Counted from the first letter of the stretch, positions 35,173-47,863 are shown. The stretch is DNA of 64,000 bases from Nothophaeocryptopus gaeumannii (GCA_031771865.1 JASISA010000042.1:613501-677500), one strand, 5' to 3'. A program made the numbers and translations. The notes: generated by a model from the letters alone, not told the origin.

Positions 35173-36909
35173 CTTGTCGAACGGTTAGCGATACTGTGAG
35201 GGTGATACTATGTCCTAGGATGAGGAAGAGAGATGCGGCCTGAAAGATATGCGAAGCGCAAGAGAAACATTTGAGCAACTGTCAGCATTCCAGGGCTTCC
35301 ATTATGAATGACCGAAGTCCGGCGATCCGAACTCTAGTTGTGATATACTTCAGCCCGCACTGGCGTGATCTGGTTCAAATCCGGACCAGATAGCGGTGAC
35401 AGGCACTACCTGGAGTACGAAAAGAGCTCGTGAGTGGTACCGTTGTTCGGTGTAGGGACGGCACGGGCAGGTCGGTCTAGCAGACGGCTGATCACGCTGC
35501 CAACGAGCTGTATTGATTCTCCAGCAGACGGGCGAATTTGCACTGCAGGCCGGAGGATGCTGCAGATCGAATGCCTGTTCCTACAGACGACTGGATGCCC
35601 TCGTTAGTCTTCTGTACGAACTAGTGGCCGTGGGGTCCTTTGTGACGGCAGTGTGCAGCCGTGGCAGCGCTGAGCAGAGTGCGGTATGGTTACGTGCTCG
35701 CTCGAATCGATGGCGCGAGGTGGAGTTGCATGCTCGGAGGCCTCCTAACGTTGCCCGGAATGCACTCGATCACATTGTGGCAGGCATTCTCTAGACTGAT
35801 GTGGTCCATGTGGACGGCGCGCTCGGATTAGTATGGGCAGAAGGAGCCCTTGGCCAATGCTGTGTCTTGGAACATCTGTAAAGACCCCTCCGCATATGCA
35901 TTAAGAATTTAAGGTTAGTATGGCGCGATCCTATTGTTCCCTGCGGAAGCTTGCGAGCAGGAAGATCGTTGCTGCAAGACAATACAATATCGTCGTTGCG
36001 AGCACGTTGCGATTCTTTTCAGCGAGTTCTTGACGGCGGCAGTAGCAACCGCTTAAGGCTACCCCGCAAAAGCGAACCAGAAGGTGTGCTCGTGAAGCCG
36101 ACGAACTTCATCATTATTCTCATCGTACCGCCGCCAAGTGGATCACATGGCTTGCGATACGGGCTGTTTTGTGCTTCTTCTTGTCCGACACGATGTCCAG
36201 ATGCCGCGCCAAGACAATGATCTCCGCAACGCAGTCTCTCCCGAGTCGAAGCCAGTTCAGCCATCTGCGATAATTTCAGCGACCCGTATTGCTTCTTCGC
36301 CTACCTGTACCAGACATCTCCGAGAAGCCATTGTCGGAGCCATTACCGACGCTTCGTTTAGAGTACAGTAGCCGACATGACGTAGACTGCCGCGAACGCC
36401 AGACGCTCGAAAACGAACGACCCTCGCACCACGCGGCGCCCGAGCTGAGGGCGTCCGGAGTCTGGAGAGTGCAGACTGGAGAGCCGTGTGCGACGCGAGC
36501 CTGCCGGTCGGAGCGTGTGCATCCCCAAAGATGAGGTTGCGACCGCGAACTGCAACGGTGACGATGCCGAGAAAGCGGAGAAGAAAGCAAGCAAGCCATC
36601 TGCCCGTCAGGCTTTTCTCGCCTCCGCCTCGTCCCATGAGGACCTCCACAGACTAGCTAGTGGTGCCCCAGTAAGCATGATGGCCTCCTATCCATTCCAA
36701 TCTTCATGCTCGCGGCGGCATTTCGTAGACACTATCTGCATCCTCCTACTACTATACCGCCGATCACACCGTCCGGATCGGCTGCGACACGGGATATGGG
36801 CGGCCGAAACACTTACCACTATTGACTCTACGGGTGACAACTCTGCGAAGGGCCGATTTCACATCCAGCTTGGCGGGTCCGAGGACATCGCCGTCCACGA
36901 CATCCGGTC
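35173..36909. other. Intergenic region, no gene recognised
   Basis: Frames of 60-150 codons occur on both strands, including overlapping antisense pairs at 36257-36649, but their translations are Arg/Ser/Ala-rich without domains. GGTTCAAATCC at 35372-35382 matches a tRNA B box, but no acceptor or D arm can be built around it. Confidence 0.45.
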
Positions 36910-38179
36910 ATGGTGCTCGACGTGCAGAAGCCGGCGGACTCGACCGGCTTGACCATAGAAGCATGGGCGCAAGGGTACATGTGCGGATCTCTAATTATCA
37001 TGGCATGCGTCGCCTTCTCTAATATGCGGCGGCATATCCTATTGCACAAGTTGATAGTAATCGAGGTATGGGCAGCTCAGCTCTTGCAGAGCTCCGCAGA
37101 AGGATTGACCCTGTTATACTGACACCTAATAGCTCCTTTTAGGCACGCTGCATGGAACATTCATCTTCACGAGTACGCACAAGGTTCAACCCTTGCTATT
37201 CCCTCTTGCACATCTGACACTTGACAGATCCACCCGTCTACAACTGGTACCTGAGGTAAGCCATCTAAACCGCACCATCGTCTCGTTCCCAAATCATCTA
37301 CTAACAACCTGCCATCAGCGTAACAGCCATCTTCCTCAACATCAGCTGGAGCTTGCACAATGTGATTGCCTGGATGAAGAATAAGCCTTTCCTAGGCAGC
37401 AAGGCTAGCTTGTTCTATATTGGCACCGTGATCCTTGTTCAGCCTTATTGGATCCTTGAGATTGTGGCCAACTTCGTAGGTCGAATTTCCGGCCCTCTTC
37501 AGGACATTCAGCTGACGAAAGCAGCTATACTTCAGCAACACGAGCAATCTCTTCACTTATACAAGACCCTACGAAGCTTTGTTCCGAGATCCATGGTGGA
37601 TATTCACTGTCCTCAACCTGTTCTGGAACATCAAGTCGAGATATGAGTTCGGGTATTGGGAGCTCATTCGAGTGTCGCCTCGGTTCGGAGTCCTGCTAGG
37701 CTCGATGATCATCAGCATCGGCTTTATCCTGGTCGATGTTTTCGCTGTCACGCACGTCCTGCCACGGTCGAACCTACCAGATGGCATAAATCCGTTCTGG
37801 AAACTGGCGTTTGTGGTGAGTACGGCCTCGACAGCTCAAACAACATGACTTTTAACGAGAGTAGTTCAAATGCCTTACAGACACCATCGTTCTCGACGAC
37901 TTCAAGACAGCGCTTGACCGACTGAAACAACACAAGATGGAACGGATGGGCAGTGTTCTGTCCGATGGAGTCCGTGGTGACTTCGTCGACGTTGAACAAG
38001 CCCGCAAAAGGAAGGACGAGGCCGCGACACATCACCAGGCCTCAATGGGACCACAGGACTCCATGACGCGAGATTGGACGAAGCCGCAACAGAACAGCGA
38101 GGTCCTAGACCTTGAGGCCGCATTGCGCATGGACTGGTCTCAGGAAGAATCCTCCAGATCAAGATCTACTGGCGACTGA
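36910..38179 (+). CDS. Fungal integral membrane protein, six exons, function unknown
   Basis: Exons 36910-37065, 37133-37172, 37228-37255, 37319-37475, 37525-37815 and 37865-38179 join in frame to give 328 residues. All introns are 49-67 bp with GT-AG ends. Hydrophobic segments near 25-45, 53-65, 75-95, 105-125 and 175-200 indicate about six or seven membrane spans. Conserved-looking blocks are NPPVYNWYLS, TRPYEALFRDPWWIFT, SRYEFGYWELIRVSPRFG, LPDGINPFWKLAFVFKCLTD and DDFKTALDRL, which I recall from uncharacterised Pezizomycotina membrane proteins. The cytosolic tail is charged and Gln/Asp-rich. Exons of 40 and 28 nt are unusually small. No function is known to me; the start at 36910 is the first in-frame ATG. 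Confidence 0.8.
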
Positions 38180-38872
38180 GAGACGCAAGGAATGACGGAA
38201 ACGTACTATTGCTCCGACGATAGTCAACCTTGATCAGGCATGGCGCCTCGACTAGCCACTTGGTCAGACGTATGGCTGCGCGACTGGACTTCAGTACCAC
38301 TTCAAAATGTCGTCCAACAAATATGGGCGCTGGGACGCGCTTTGTTGATCGCCGTCTGACAACAGCGCCTGTGCTGCACAAGTGCTTCTCGCCACTGGAC
38401 TTGGAGGAAATGGTGTGGAAGACTTAATTTTGATTGGAAGGTCAGCACGAGAAGAGCTGAAAGCAACATCCTGATGCTACATTCGAAAGATTCAACGATG
38501 TGTTGCCCGAGAAGCATTGGCGGGTTAGCAAACATCTTGGAGGAGAGAGAGTGGATTATCATTGGAGCGGTGTAACGTGGCTCGACTAACGCTGTCAGCT
38601 CGAGCTTTGAGGAGATATGCTATGCTGTAGTGAGCTGCGAGAGTATGTCGCACAGGCCTAGCGGCTGGAGAAGCGCTGGCCAATGTCGACGTAGCTTGCG
38701 TGTGAAATCCTCTTGCCTTAGGCATCAACATTAGCTATGACTCGCGCGACCACCGCCGCTCCACTTGCAACAGCTCGAAACCATTCTCACTTTCTTCTCA
38801 TCCTCTCCAACGCACACTCACCTCCCTCGCCTCTGAGGCACCCTGCTATCTCTTCAAATAACCTCCTCCGAA

Positions 38873-40309
38873 ATGTCCAAACCAACCTCCGCCGCGCGGC
38901 CCAAACGCGCCGCCGAAGAATTCGCCCGCAGCTCTCACAATGACCAAGGCACGAGCAAGAAACCTCGCTTTGATTACCGCAACCCCTCCACCCTCGCCAC
39001 AGATGCCCCCGAAGAAGACCTCATCCTTGACGCAGACGTCATAGGGAAGTCTGGCGCACAGACGAAACGCAATGCAGTCAATATCGATGGCTACGAATCT
39101 GATTCAGACAATGACAACTTTGATGCGAGGGCGCGGGCAAAAGCCAGCCAAGCGGAGAATGGGGGAGGGAGTAAAGATGAGGATGACGATGATATGTTTG
39201 CAGATCTCGACGAGGAGGTCGGCGGAGGAGGTGGTGGTGGTGGTAGGGATGGGGATGAAGATGAGGAGTTAGCGAGGGAAGGGAAGAAGGGGAAGAAAGA
39301 TGTGAGGTTTGTGGATCCGGAGAAGATTGTTGAGGGACAGGTCATGTCGAGTACATCCGGAGGGAAAGTATCTTCGGATTTACTTTTGGGTGGTAGTGCA
39401 GGGAAGGGCAAGAGGAAAGCTACAGAGGATGAAAATGAAGATTCAGAGTCTTCTGGTGATGAGGAGGAGCGGGATCAATTGCCTGAGGAGGTTGAGGATG
39501 AAGATGCCGCGGAGCTTGGAGCGGGAAGTAAGAAGAAGCATGCGCCAAGGTTGGATGCGTTTAATTTGAGGGAGGAGGAAGAGGGAGGGAAATACGATGA
39601 GTCTGGGAATTATGTGCGGAAAGCTACAGACCCTGATTCCGTGAATGATAATTGGCTAGATGGACTGAGCAAGAAAGATATAAAGAAAGCGAAAGAGGCA
39701 CAAGAGAAACGAGAAGACGAGCGAAGACGAAAGGCAATGGAGGACGATGCGGTCTTGACGAGTGATCTACTATCAACTCTGATATCACAACTAGAGACCG
39801 GCGAGACTCCTCTCGAAGCATTGCAACGACTCCACAACGGCCAACATAAGGGGAAGAAAGTCCCCAAATGGAAGCAGAAGAAACAACAAAAAGACAAAAT
39901 GGACATCGACGAGCCGGAGACCAATGGCAACGGTACCGTTGATCCGAACCAGGAGGCTCGGAGGAAAGCCGTCGAGGCCATCACCGGGGCCGCCGATTCC
40001 ATCTACTCGCGTGGCCAGCATGAGATCTACGAAGCCGAGCGCGAGCTCCTACTACGGCAATATCGAAGAGAGACCGGCGAAGAGTGGCAGCCGTCAGTCG
40101 CGGAAGCTGCGCCAGCTGGTGGCAGTGCCGATAGCGACGCGTGGGAGTTCCGCTGGAGCGACGGCAGAGATAGTGGCGCGGTTAATGGTCCCTACGATGG
40201 CCCAACGATGACGGCGTGGAAAGAAGCCGGGTATTTTGGCGAAGGAGTAGAGTTCCGAAAAGTCGGGAGTGGTGATGATGAGTGGAGCAGATTGTTGAAT
40301 ATCAGCTAG
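38873..40309 (+). CDS. LIN1: Lin1/CD2BP2-like GYF-domain U5 snRNP protein
   Basis: Single exon, 478 residues. The first two thirds are highly charged, with acid clusters (KDEDDDDMFADLDEE), a run of eight Gly, a DVRFVDPEKI motif and KYDESGNYV, as in Lin1/CD2BP2 homologues. The C-terminus (about 425-478) is a GYF domain with W-x-Y-like WEFRW, GPYDGPTMTAWKEAGYFGEG and VEFRKVG. In yeast and humans this protein binds Prp8 and Snu114-containing U5 snRNP and links to pre-mRNA splicing factors through proline-rich ligands. Nuclear location is expected from basic clusters (SKKPRF, KGKRK). Length is in the family range. The gene symbol follows the yeast orthologue. Confidence 0.85.
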   Translation: MSKPTSAARPKRAAEEFARSSHNDQGTSKKPRFDYRNPSTLATDAPEEDLILDADVIGKSGAQTKRNAVNIDGYESDSDNDNFDARARAKASQAENGGGSKDEDDDDMFADLDEEVGGGGGGGGRDGDEDEELAREGKKGKKDVRFVDPEKIVEGQVMSSTSGGKVSSDLLLGGSAGKGKRKATEDENEDSESSGDEEERDQLPEEVEDEDAAELGAGSKKKHAPRLDAFNLREEEEGGKYDESGNYVRKATDPDSVNDNWLDGLSKKDIKKAKEAQEKREDERRRKAMEDDAVLTSDLLSTLISQLETGETPLEALQRLHNGQHKGKKVPKWKQKKQQKDKMDIDEPETNGNGTVDPNQEARRKAVEAITGAADSIYSRGQHEIYEAERELLLRQYRRETGEEWQPSVAEAAPAGGSADSDAWEFRWSDGRDSGAVNGPYDGPTMTAWKEAGYFGEGVEFRKVGSGDDEWSRLLNIS

Positions 40310-40469
40310 CTGTTCTGGTTTAGACGCGACTTTTCAACCGGGCCTCTGGTCTTCATGTCTCGCCGCGTTTTGCTCCTCGAATCTCCATGGTACGTTGTTC
40401 GTGAATGTTCGACTTTTCACTGTTTGTGAGATGTTGTTAGTGCAGTTATTTCCACGACTGATATCTTCA

Positions 40470-41126
40470 TTACAGGAAGTCGTACATATTTTTGGAAGGA
40501 CAGATCTCAGAGCGGCGTCCTTGTAAGTAGTCGCATGCAATTTGCTCGCCGGAGGTGTCGTTGTCGCGGGAGACATTCTGGTCCCCGAAAGTGTCGTGAT
40601 CGCCGAAGACGTTGGCCTCGTCGGTTTGAATCGCAGGCGCTGCCACCTGTTGCAGAAACATTTACTATGAATGTGCAGTTTGCGCAAGCGTGGAAAGCTG
40701 CATGACCGCTTCAGCGCCGGCTTGAGCGTAGCGAGCTGCAGATCAGCCAAGTTGATGTGGAGTTCCTCCAAATTGGGCAAGCTGAAAGCTCATCGAGCAG
40801 ACCATTTGTCAAAAACGGCAAGGTGACCTGGGTGGGCTTTCGGACCTCTGTTTCATGTGGCTAGAAACCAGGCTCCACGATCCTGACAAGAGCTTGACCT
40901 GGTACATATAAAGTGTCATGCTGTATGCTCCGGAGTAGATCTGCTTACTGGAAAAGAGCATTGCCAGGGGGCCAAGTGGTTTGTTGTTGCTGTGGTCCAT
41001 TGGTGCATCAACGTACAGATTCAGTACGCCAGAATACTGGTCCATATTCTCTTGGTAAGTCACATCGAGGTCCGCCAATCTTTCCCGATCATCTCTTTTG
41101 CAAATGTCCTCAGTTCCGTCCTCCAT
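40470..41126 (-). pseudogene. F-box/LRR-like protein remnant
   Basis: Minus-strand frames here read like the C-terminal part of a fungal F-box-type protein. One gives AMLFSSKQIYSGAYSMTLYMYQ and a later one gives LPNLEELHINLADLQLATLK and FPRLRKLHIHSK, a leucine-rich repeat pattern. The two lie in different frames about 80 bp apart, with no usable intron between them, and no F-box start is visible. I judge it a broken copy; confidence is low. Confidence 0.35.
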
Positions 41127-41481
41127 CTCCGCCGCGCATCGGATCGACGGGCAAGTCCATTCCGACTCTGCGGGCGGTCAACCGCACGCGCTCTTCTTCA
41201 GTCATGTTCATTCCCGGATTGTATCTCTCGACAAGTGTGGTGTACATCCGCTGTGCAGCCAAGTATCGGATATATTGCTCGACCTCTTCAAGTCGCCTCT
41301 CGATTGGCTTCTCGGTCTGATGCTGAAGTGATGGGGACTCGGCCTGGTTGGTAAAGTCTTGGCGGATGTGTTTCTGAATCGGAGATGGGTTCGCGAGTAT
41401 CGACGGCGTCCGGGCGGGGAGCTCGCGTAGAAGACGGCGGTAGAGGGAGCGGGCTTGAGCAGCTGGCGATGCCATATTCAT
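41110..41481 (-). CDS. FMC1: FMC1-like mitochondrial ATP synthase assembly factor (LYR family)
   Basis: Single exon, 123 residues. An N-terminal LYR motif (LYRRLLREL, about 13-21) and the conserved C-terminal block YNPGMNMTEEERVRLTARRVGMDLP match fungal FMC1. In yeast Fmc1 is a matrix protein needed, with Atp12, for assembly of the F1 part of ATP synthase at high temperature. Like other LYR proteins it is small, basic near the N-terminus, and probably uses acyl-carrier protein as partner (family knowledge). The gene is short but complete; its 3' end slightly overlaps the F-box-like remnant downstream. Confidence 0.88.
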   Translation of the reverse strand: MNMASPAAQARSLYRRLLRELPARTPSILANPSPIQKHIRQDFTNQAESPSLQHQTEKPIERRLEEVEQYIRYLAAQRMYTTLVERYNPGMNMTEEERVRLTARRVGMDLPVDPMRGGDGGRN

Positions 41482-41639
41482 GAAGTTCGTGGTAGCGATT
41501 GGTTGTTGCTAGTTAGAATCGAAGTCTGGTTGCTGTAGGTGAAGCCGCGTTGATGTCGATCTTGGCAAAGCAAGCACGGGCCAGCTCGGCTCCAATCTCA
41601 AGGTCCTCTCCTCCCCATCTTCTCCTGTGTCATTCACGC

Positions 41640-42252
41640 AACACCATCGCCAAGTCTTTCACATATCTCGCCATGGCATCGCACATACTATGTGTGGCCC
41701 TGTTGGCTTTGTGCGATGCAATACGCTTCAATCCCTGCCGGCCGAATTGCGACTCCGTATATACCGTCAACTCGTGAGCACGACTCGCGACGATCAGATC
41801 AATGCCGACGACCTTCAACTCCGAGCAGGAGGGCAATTACAGCCTCAAGCACAAGCACAATAGCAAAAGCGATTGTCGTACAGCTGGGTCTTTACTTGGC
41901 AAACGCTTTACAACGAAGGCCTATGTTCATCGCGGCTTCTTACTCAGTCGTCTTCACCGACTTCGCAGACTTGATAATCATGCTTTCGTGTAGTCTGAAA
42001 GACGTACACTCTGTTAAGCTTGAGTTGGGTAACATTTCAGAAAGACGCATGAAGCACACGCTAAGAAAACGCTGGGCGAATTACCAAAGCTTCAAACTCT
42101 GACTATCTGATACACGGGAGTGACACGCCGCCATGTGAACCTTCCGCCAGAATGGGGAGGCTTCAAAGCCCTACGCTCCGCCGTGTGCCGAGACGGAGTA
42201 GCTGTTTGGCTAAAAGATTTCAACAAAAAGGAGACTTGGAGAACGTAGGTGA
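41640..42252 (+). pseudogene. F-box-like gene remnant
   Basis: The plus strand starts with an F-box-like LQSLPAELRLRIYRQLV (about 41735-41785), followed within 80 codons by a stop at the end of a Gln/Ala run. A later segment (about 42080-42252) reads LGELPKLQTLTI, stop, YTGVTRRHVNLPPEWGGFKALRS and ends at TAG. The stop after LTI is TGA where Trp would fit. The two ends resemble the start and finish of Dothideomycete F-box-type proteins, with a degraded middle. Confidence 0.45.
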
Positions 42253-42509
42253 TTTGATCCTATAGGACAACACGGTTGTGATGCATCGCGCTGCGGGAGG
42301 GGAGTATGAGGGGAACTTTGCGAGGAATTTGAGGAGAACGACTGTTCATGATGCAAGTGAGACGGCGTGGGGATTGAACGGGAAAGGAGATGAGAGGCCG
42401 GGATTTGGAATTGGGATGGGGAAAGGGAGGGCTGATGGGAATGGGGATGGGGACTAGCGAGTGAAGAGTGAGTATGGAAACTTATTCACTCCCATATCAA
42501 AGCCTTCCT

Positions 42510-45500
42510 CTAGTACACATCGCTTACATACCGATCCGTCTTCACACTCTGCAACCACTCATCAGCCTCCTTCTCCGTCCCATTCCCTCGCTCGACCCAT
42601 ATCTTCTTGCACACATCAGCCGTACTCTTGCCCAACCTCGCTGCACTCCCACACAAGAAAATCTTCCCTCCATTCTTGAGCAATTGCGCCGTCTCCTCCT
42701 TGTTCTCGTACATGACCTCCGGAACATAATGCTTATCGCCATCTTTCTCAGGCTTCGAGAAGGCCGTCAAAATCTTGACTATGCCTTGTTTCTGCCAGGC
42801 CTGGAGTTCCTCCTTGTAGATGAAGTCGAGCGGATCATTGCGACAGCCGAAGTAGAGGAGTGCAGGGCCCATCTTCTGCACTCCAGCCTCCGCGATCGCA
42901 GCACGTTCTTGGAGAAAGGCGCGCATGGGTGCGATGCCTGTACCAGCAGCGACCATGATGAGTGGCGTCTCCGGAGGTGGGATGCGGAAGCCAACGTTGG
43001 TAGCACGTACGAAGCAAGGGATGCGGTCGCCGACTCTTCGAGAAGCCAGGTAGGTAGATGCGACGCCGTTGAAGATGCCATGACCTGATGACGCTGGGGC
43101 TTGGTGGACATCGAAGGTGAGGGAGATGGTGTCGGGTTGCGTGAGACTAGACGAGGAGATGCTATATTGGCGAGCGGCGAGTGCAGGCAGCATGTCGACA
43201 TAGGCGGAGAACGGGAACGCATGGATGGCAAACTCTTCGAGTACGTCCAGAGGAGAGAAGCGCTTCCCGACAAATTCCTCGTATCGAGAGCTCATCTTTG
43301 ATGAGTCCGTCTTGGCGTACGAAGCAATAGTCTCCAGCTGCCGCTTCGTGACTGGAGCTGCGAGCTCGACGGCAGTCGATAGGAATTCGCCGACGGGAGT
43401 GGGCTGTGTTGGCAAGTGCTTCTTTGCGGAGCCTTTGACGGAGAAGATGTCGTGCTCGTCGAGGCTAAAGAAAGCCAGGATGCGGTGGACCGATTCGTCC
43501 GGGTTGCTCGGCTGGACAACCAGGTAATCGCCAGCGGAGTAATTCACCGTCTCGGGCATACGAACCTCGAGATGGCGCTTGGCTGGGCCGACTTGAGTGC
43601 CAGCCAACTCTCTGTTCTCGATGACGGTGCCGTAGTTGTTGTCATCCGGTGCCTTCTCCTTCATCATCGGATTTCGCTGAACAGACACCTCGATGGTCGA
43701 TTTGGGTTCTGCATCAGACTTGCCACCTGAGAGTGCTGAGACGAACCTCTCAAGCCACTCCTCCCACGGTCCGACCAAATCTGCTTTGACGTTGGTCAGG
43801 CCAGCATCGACGATTCGAGACCCACCGGCTTCTGCTACGAGGTCGTTGACCAGCTTTGGGATGCGGTGGAAAGTGCTTGCCCAGTCCGAATTGCCAACGC
43901 CGAAGACGCTGTACTTGACGCCCTTGAGAGGCTGAGACTCTGCTTTGAGCCGTTCAAGCCAACTGACAAACTTCTTTGCGTTATCCGGCGGCTGGCCTTC
44001 GTAACTGCTACTGATGATTGCGACAGGGCGATCCGTTGGCAGATGCTCGGTAGCAGAGTCCATACTTCCGATGGACGCCTCGAATCCATGTCTACCAGCA
44101 GCGGCGGCCAGCTCTTGGGCAAAGCCTTCGCATGTTCCAGAATTGCCGCCGTAGTAGATCTGAAGTGGCTTGTCGTGAACCGGAGCATCTGCATTTCGTG
44201 CCGCGGTAGGCATCTTCTGCTTGTTATCGCGTTCTTGAACGCCTCCTGGAATGCCAACCCAGATATCTTTGCCAGGTCGACGACGGACCTTCATCTTAAA
44301 ATCCTTGGGCTTGATGGTCAAAGTCGATTTGAGTTCCAACTCGTAGTTAGGGTCTGCAAGCTCCAGTTGAAATCGCTGCAGCACCATGGCAACATTCATG
44401 ACCATCTCCTGTTCGGCGAAAGCTCGTCCAATGCAAGCACGAACACCAGTACCAAACGGCTTCCAAGAGTTGGGAGGCAGCGCTTGAAACCCTCCATTGA
44501 GGAAGCGTTCTGGCACAAAGTCCCAAGCATTGTCACCCCAGACGGCAGGATCGTGGTGCAGAGCTTGATTGTTCCAGGTGATCGATGTGTTCGCTGGGAT
44601 GAAGTACTTTCCGGCGAGGATCTGGTCCTCTTTGGAACTTAGGGTTGAGCCGTTGATGGGAGAGCTTATGCGCAGTGTCTCTTTTATCACAGCGTCGATG
44701 TAGTCCAGCTTTGGAACGTGGTCAAGCGTGAGCACAGAGTCGCCAACGACCTCGTCGACCTGCTTTTGTGCCTTGAGAAGCTTTTCGGGATTCTTGATGA
44801 GGTTGTAGTAGGTGAAGCTGAGCGTGGCACTGGTTGTTTCGTGGCCGGCAACGAAGAACGTCGCAAGCTGTAATCGAATATTCTCGTCAGAAAGCCCCTC
44901 CCCAGTTTTTCTGTCTTTCGAATTCAGCATGACGTTGAGCAAGTCTGGGTTGTCGGGCTGCGGATTCTTCTTCCTGTCGGCAACAATGTCGTCGCAGAGA
45001 GCATGCATAGCCTTGACATTGTCCTGGCGCTTTTGCTCAGCAGCGCGATAAAGGGGCTGCACAATCTTCGGCCGATTGGCTCTTCGTCCACACTCGATGA
45101 GTACCTCTGCCATCTGTCGTGCGAATGAATGGACGTCTTGTGAGTAGAATTGGTTGAAGCGGAAGGAGAAGGCGCATAGTCTGCTACCAGTCAGCACATC
45201 TCAGTATTCCGTTGCTCAACTCCCGTCTCACCCAATGGTATCGAAGGCCAATCTGGTAAGGTCGTCGCTTGCTACGATCTCGTGGTCTGCGCCTAGGCGG
45301 TCCCATTTCAAGATCATCTGGGAAGCGATATCCTGCATACCTCCCCACATCTTCCTAATGCCCATCTGAAAGCAGTCAGTGATGACGAGTTAGGGTCGAT
45401 ATCAAAGATCGGCGTACCGGGCCAAACGTGGGAATCAGCATGCGATGTGCCTTTCCCCAATTCGCTTCCTCGTTGTATGCCGTGAACAGTCCATCCCCAA

Positions 45501-45861
45501 GCAATGCCCGCACTTCCACAAGAGCGCTCACTGGCACTTTTTGGAACCTATTCTGATCGCAAACTTCATTGACCAGTTCCTGGCTCCCGATGTATATCTT
45601 ATCGGCATCAAGTGACAGCTTCATGATTGGGCCGTAGATCTTCTGTAGCCGCCAAATCGCTCTGAACGGGAAGGAGGGCTCCATGTCTGGTAAATTTCCA
45701 AGAAGGCCGAACATGTGTTGCGGCGGCTGAGGTATTTTCAGAAGCTGCGAATAGTCCACTTCTTTCGAATTGATGGCATCCTTCTTCTCGGATGCGTTCT
45801 GATGGGCCACTGGGCAGGTGGCACCCTCAGTTGCTTGCTGGCCAGATACTGGGCAAGACAT
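42510..45861 (-). CDS. Self-sufficient cytochrome P450 fused to NADPH-P450 reductase (CYP505)
   Basis: Three exons, 45418-45861, 45232-45365 and 42510-45180, introns 52 and 51 bp, encode 1082 residues, the usual CYP505 length. P450 part: oxygen-binding helix AGHETTS (304-310), ExxR in KETLR (360-363), heme loop FGTGVRACIGR with Cys442. Reductase part: FMN-binding YYGGNSGTCEGFAQ near 497 and VFGVGNSDW, then FAD-binding RQYSISSS and NADPH-binding GTGIAPMRAFLQER, ending DRYVSDVY. CYP505 (P450foxy) enzymes hydroxylate fatty acids near the omega end with electrons from their own reductase domain. There is no N-terminal membrane anchor, so it is probably soluble. All motifs are intact and it should be active. 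Confidence 0.95.
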
Positions 45862-47863
45862 CTTGTCTGGTTGGGGGTGATTGACTTGCGTATCTGATAG
45901 TGGTCGAACGGTCTGTCAGATTGGGGTGTAATTAGTTGATTAAGGTGAGCTGGGTGTGGGTCGCTCTGTCGAAATGCTGTTGTCTGTTGTGATGAGTCTT
46001 TGTCAGAGACCTACCACCGTTTACCAGATATATAGCATTTGCTCAAGCTACGGAACTCTGCCTTCGGACATGGAAGCTGCGATGTCGTCGCCATGCAACG
46101 AGGAGCTACTGAAACAGGCACAAAGCATAGACCAGCCTCCGTGGACCACGCACTTGCCCATCCGGAGATGACCATTGGCCGCTTCGTCACCAAGTCGGTG
46201 CAATGCCATGCACTACGAGCATCCTTTGCTGAGTATGCTGCAACTAGGTGACTACGACCATCACCTCGTGCAGCTGGCCCTGGATGGAGGTCAAGCTTTG
46301 GCAAGGCTAGCCGTCTTGGTCAGCGCTCGGCCGGTTTTGCGGGCATTGAGTTACACAGTCCCGCTCGGACGAGGCATCTGTCCTGTGGTACAGCAGTCAA
46401 GAGCATCGAGCGCAGACCCAGAGCTTGTGCGAATTGCCATGATGATCCTGACTTAGCTCCAGCGGCGTGGAACGCCTCCCAGTACGCGTAAACAGAGGCG
46501 ACGTCAGAGCATCGAGTGGCAGACACTGCGGCCGTATTCGCAGTCCTTGATGGAACTTGGTTTGCGTCGCAGATTCGAGGCCTCCGAGTGCTCGTGCAAA
46601 GGAACCGGCGATAGACGTGCCAACTGCCGCCGAGGACGGCGTGCCGTATATATTCGGCCGGGAAGTCCGCAAAATCGGAGCTGTCAGCGGCCAAGCAGCC
46701 GTCATCTCCACAGCATCGCAGGTGCGGATTATTGGTATGATAAAGAGAGGATGCCCGTCATGTCGCTGGCAGGAGATATTTCGGACATCCAAAGATGAAT
46801 GGAAAGAGAAAGTGGATGATGAGGCTGACAAGAGGCTTGACAGCGAAGGCAATGACACGGCGTGGTGCTCAAGGTGGAGCACTTGGATGTGGTGCCTCAG
46901 GCAATACTTATACAATCAGACTTCAGACTGAACAGACCTCTTGGCCTCAGCGATGTCTTCCGAGATCTCCAACTTCAAAGTCCAGCCTCTTCAAGGTATA
47001 GCTGTGCAATAGCTGTACATCTCCACCATCGAGGAGCGGAACTCGTAAACTTCCTCGAGGGTGTTCGTCAACATGTGTAAGAGTGTCAGTATAATGGTTT
47101 GTACGAGTCGGATATGGAAACTTCTTCCATACCGTGGAAGTGCTTCACCAGAAAATGTCTCTAGAACCTTTAGATGAGTGAATTGATGTAGCAAGACTAC
47201 TGTGGCGAGAACAATTGGGATTCTTGTGTCCTGTGCGACTCTCACTTTCACAATAATCGTCCCATCTTTGCGTCCTAAACGGCCCCCAATGCCGGACAGG
47301 ACTCCGTTCCGGAGAAAGCATATTGTGCCAGAAAGCATGCCACGCTTAGTGGACACAACCCACTATCGCTTATGTACACAACGAAGCCGGCTTTCGTCAT
47401 GTGATCTTGTGTGACAACACGGAATGGCCGTTCTTCGGGAGGGGCAAGTTATGGTGGGGTGAAAAGATGAACCTTGGTGGGGCACGAGGCATTGCCATGG
47501 GGTGAAAGATGGTGCCACGAAGGCCTAGATTGAAGGGTAGTAAGACAATCGTGTAAGTTATTGACGCAACGATATATAGTGTTGAAATTGTATTGAAGCA
47601 TTGCGGCAAATCGGACGCAGTGTATAATGTGGTCAGCTGTAGCAACCAAGACGGCAAAAGCAAGTCGAAGTCTGATCAGACAGTATTGGGAAGGGAGAAG
47701 GGTGTACAGTCGTTAACGTAGCATGCATTTAGAGGTCAAGGCTACGTGATGTAAGGTATTTTATTCATCTCATCCCTTCTGAATTGAAATGTCCTTCTCA
47801 TACCGCCTCAAGCGGCCTTCCAGACTCTGATTCTTTTCGTAGCTCATTATCACATTTCTGCAT
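45862..47863. other. Intergenic region, no gene recognised
   Basis: Frames of 70-170 codons occur on both strands (for example 46557-46931 plus, 46397-46915 minus, 46991-47356 minus). They overlap each other antisense and have no domain or splice support. It probably includes the promoter of the P450 gene on its left and the 3' end of the mannitol dehydrogenase on its right. Confidence 0.45.

Noticed and set aside
35340..35395. Possible tRNA from GGTTCAAATCC with a five-pair T-arm
   Set aside because: No matching acceptor stem, D arm or anticodon arm upstream.
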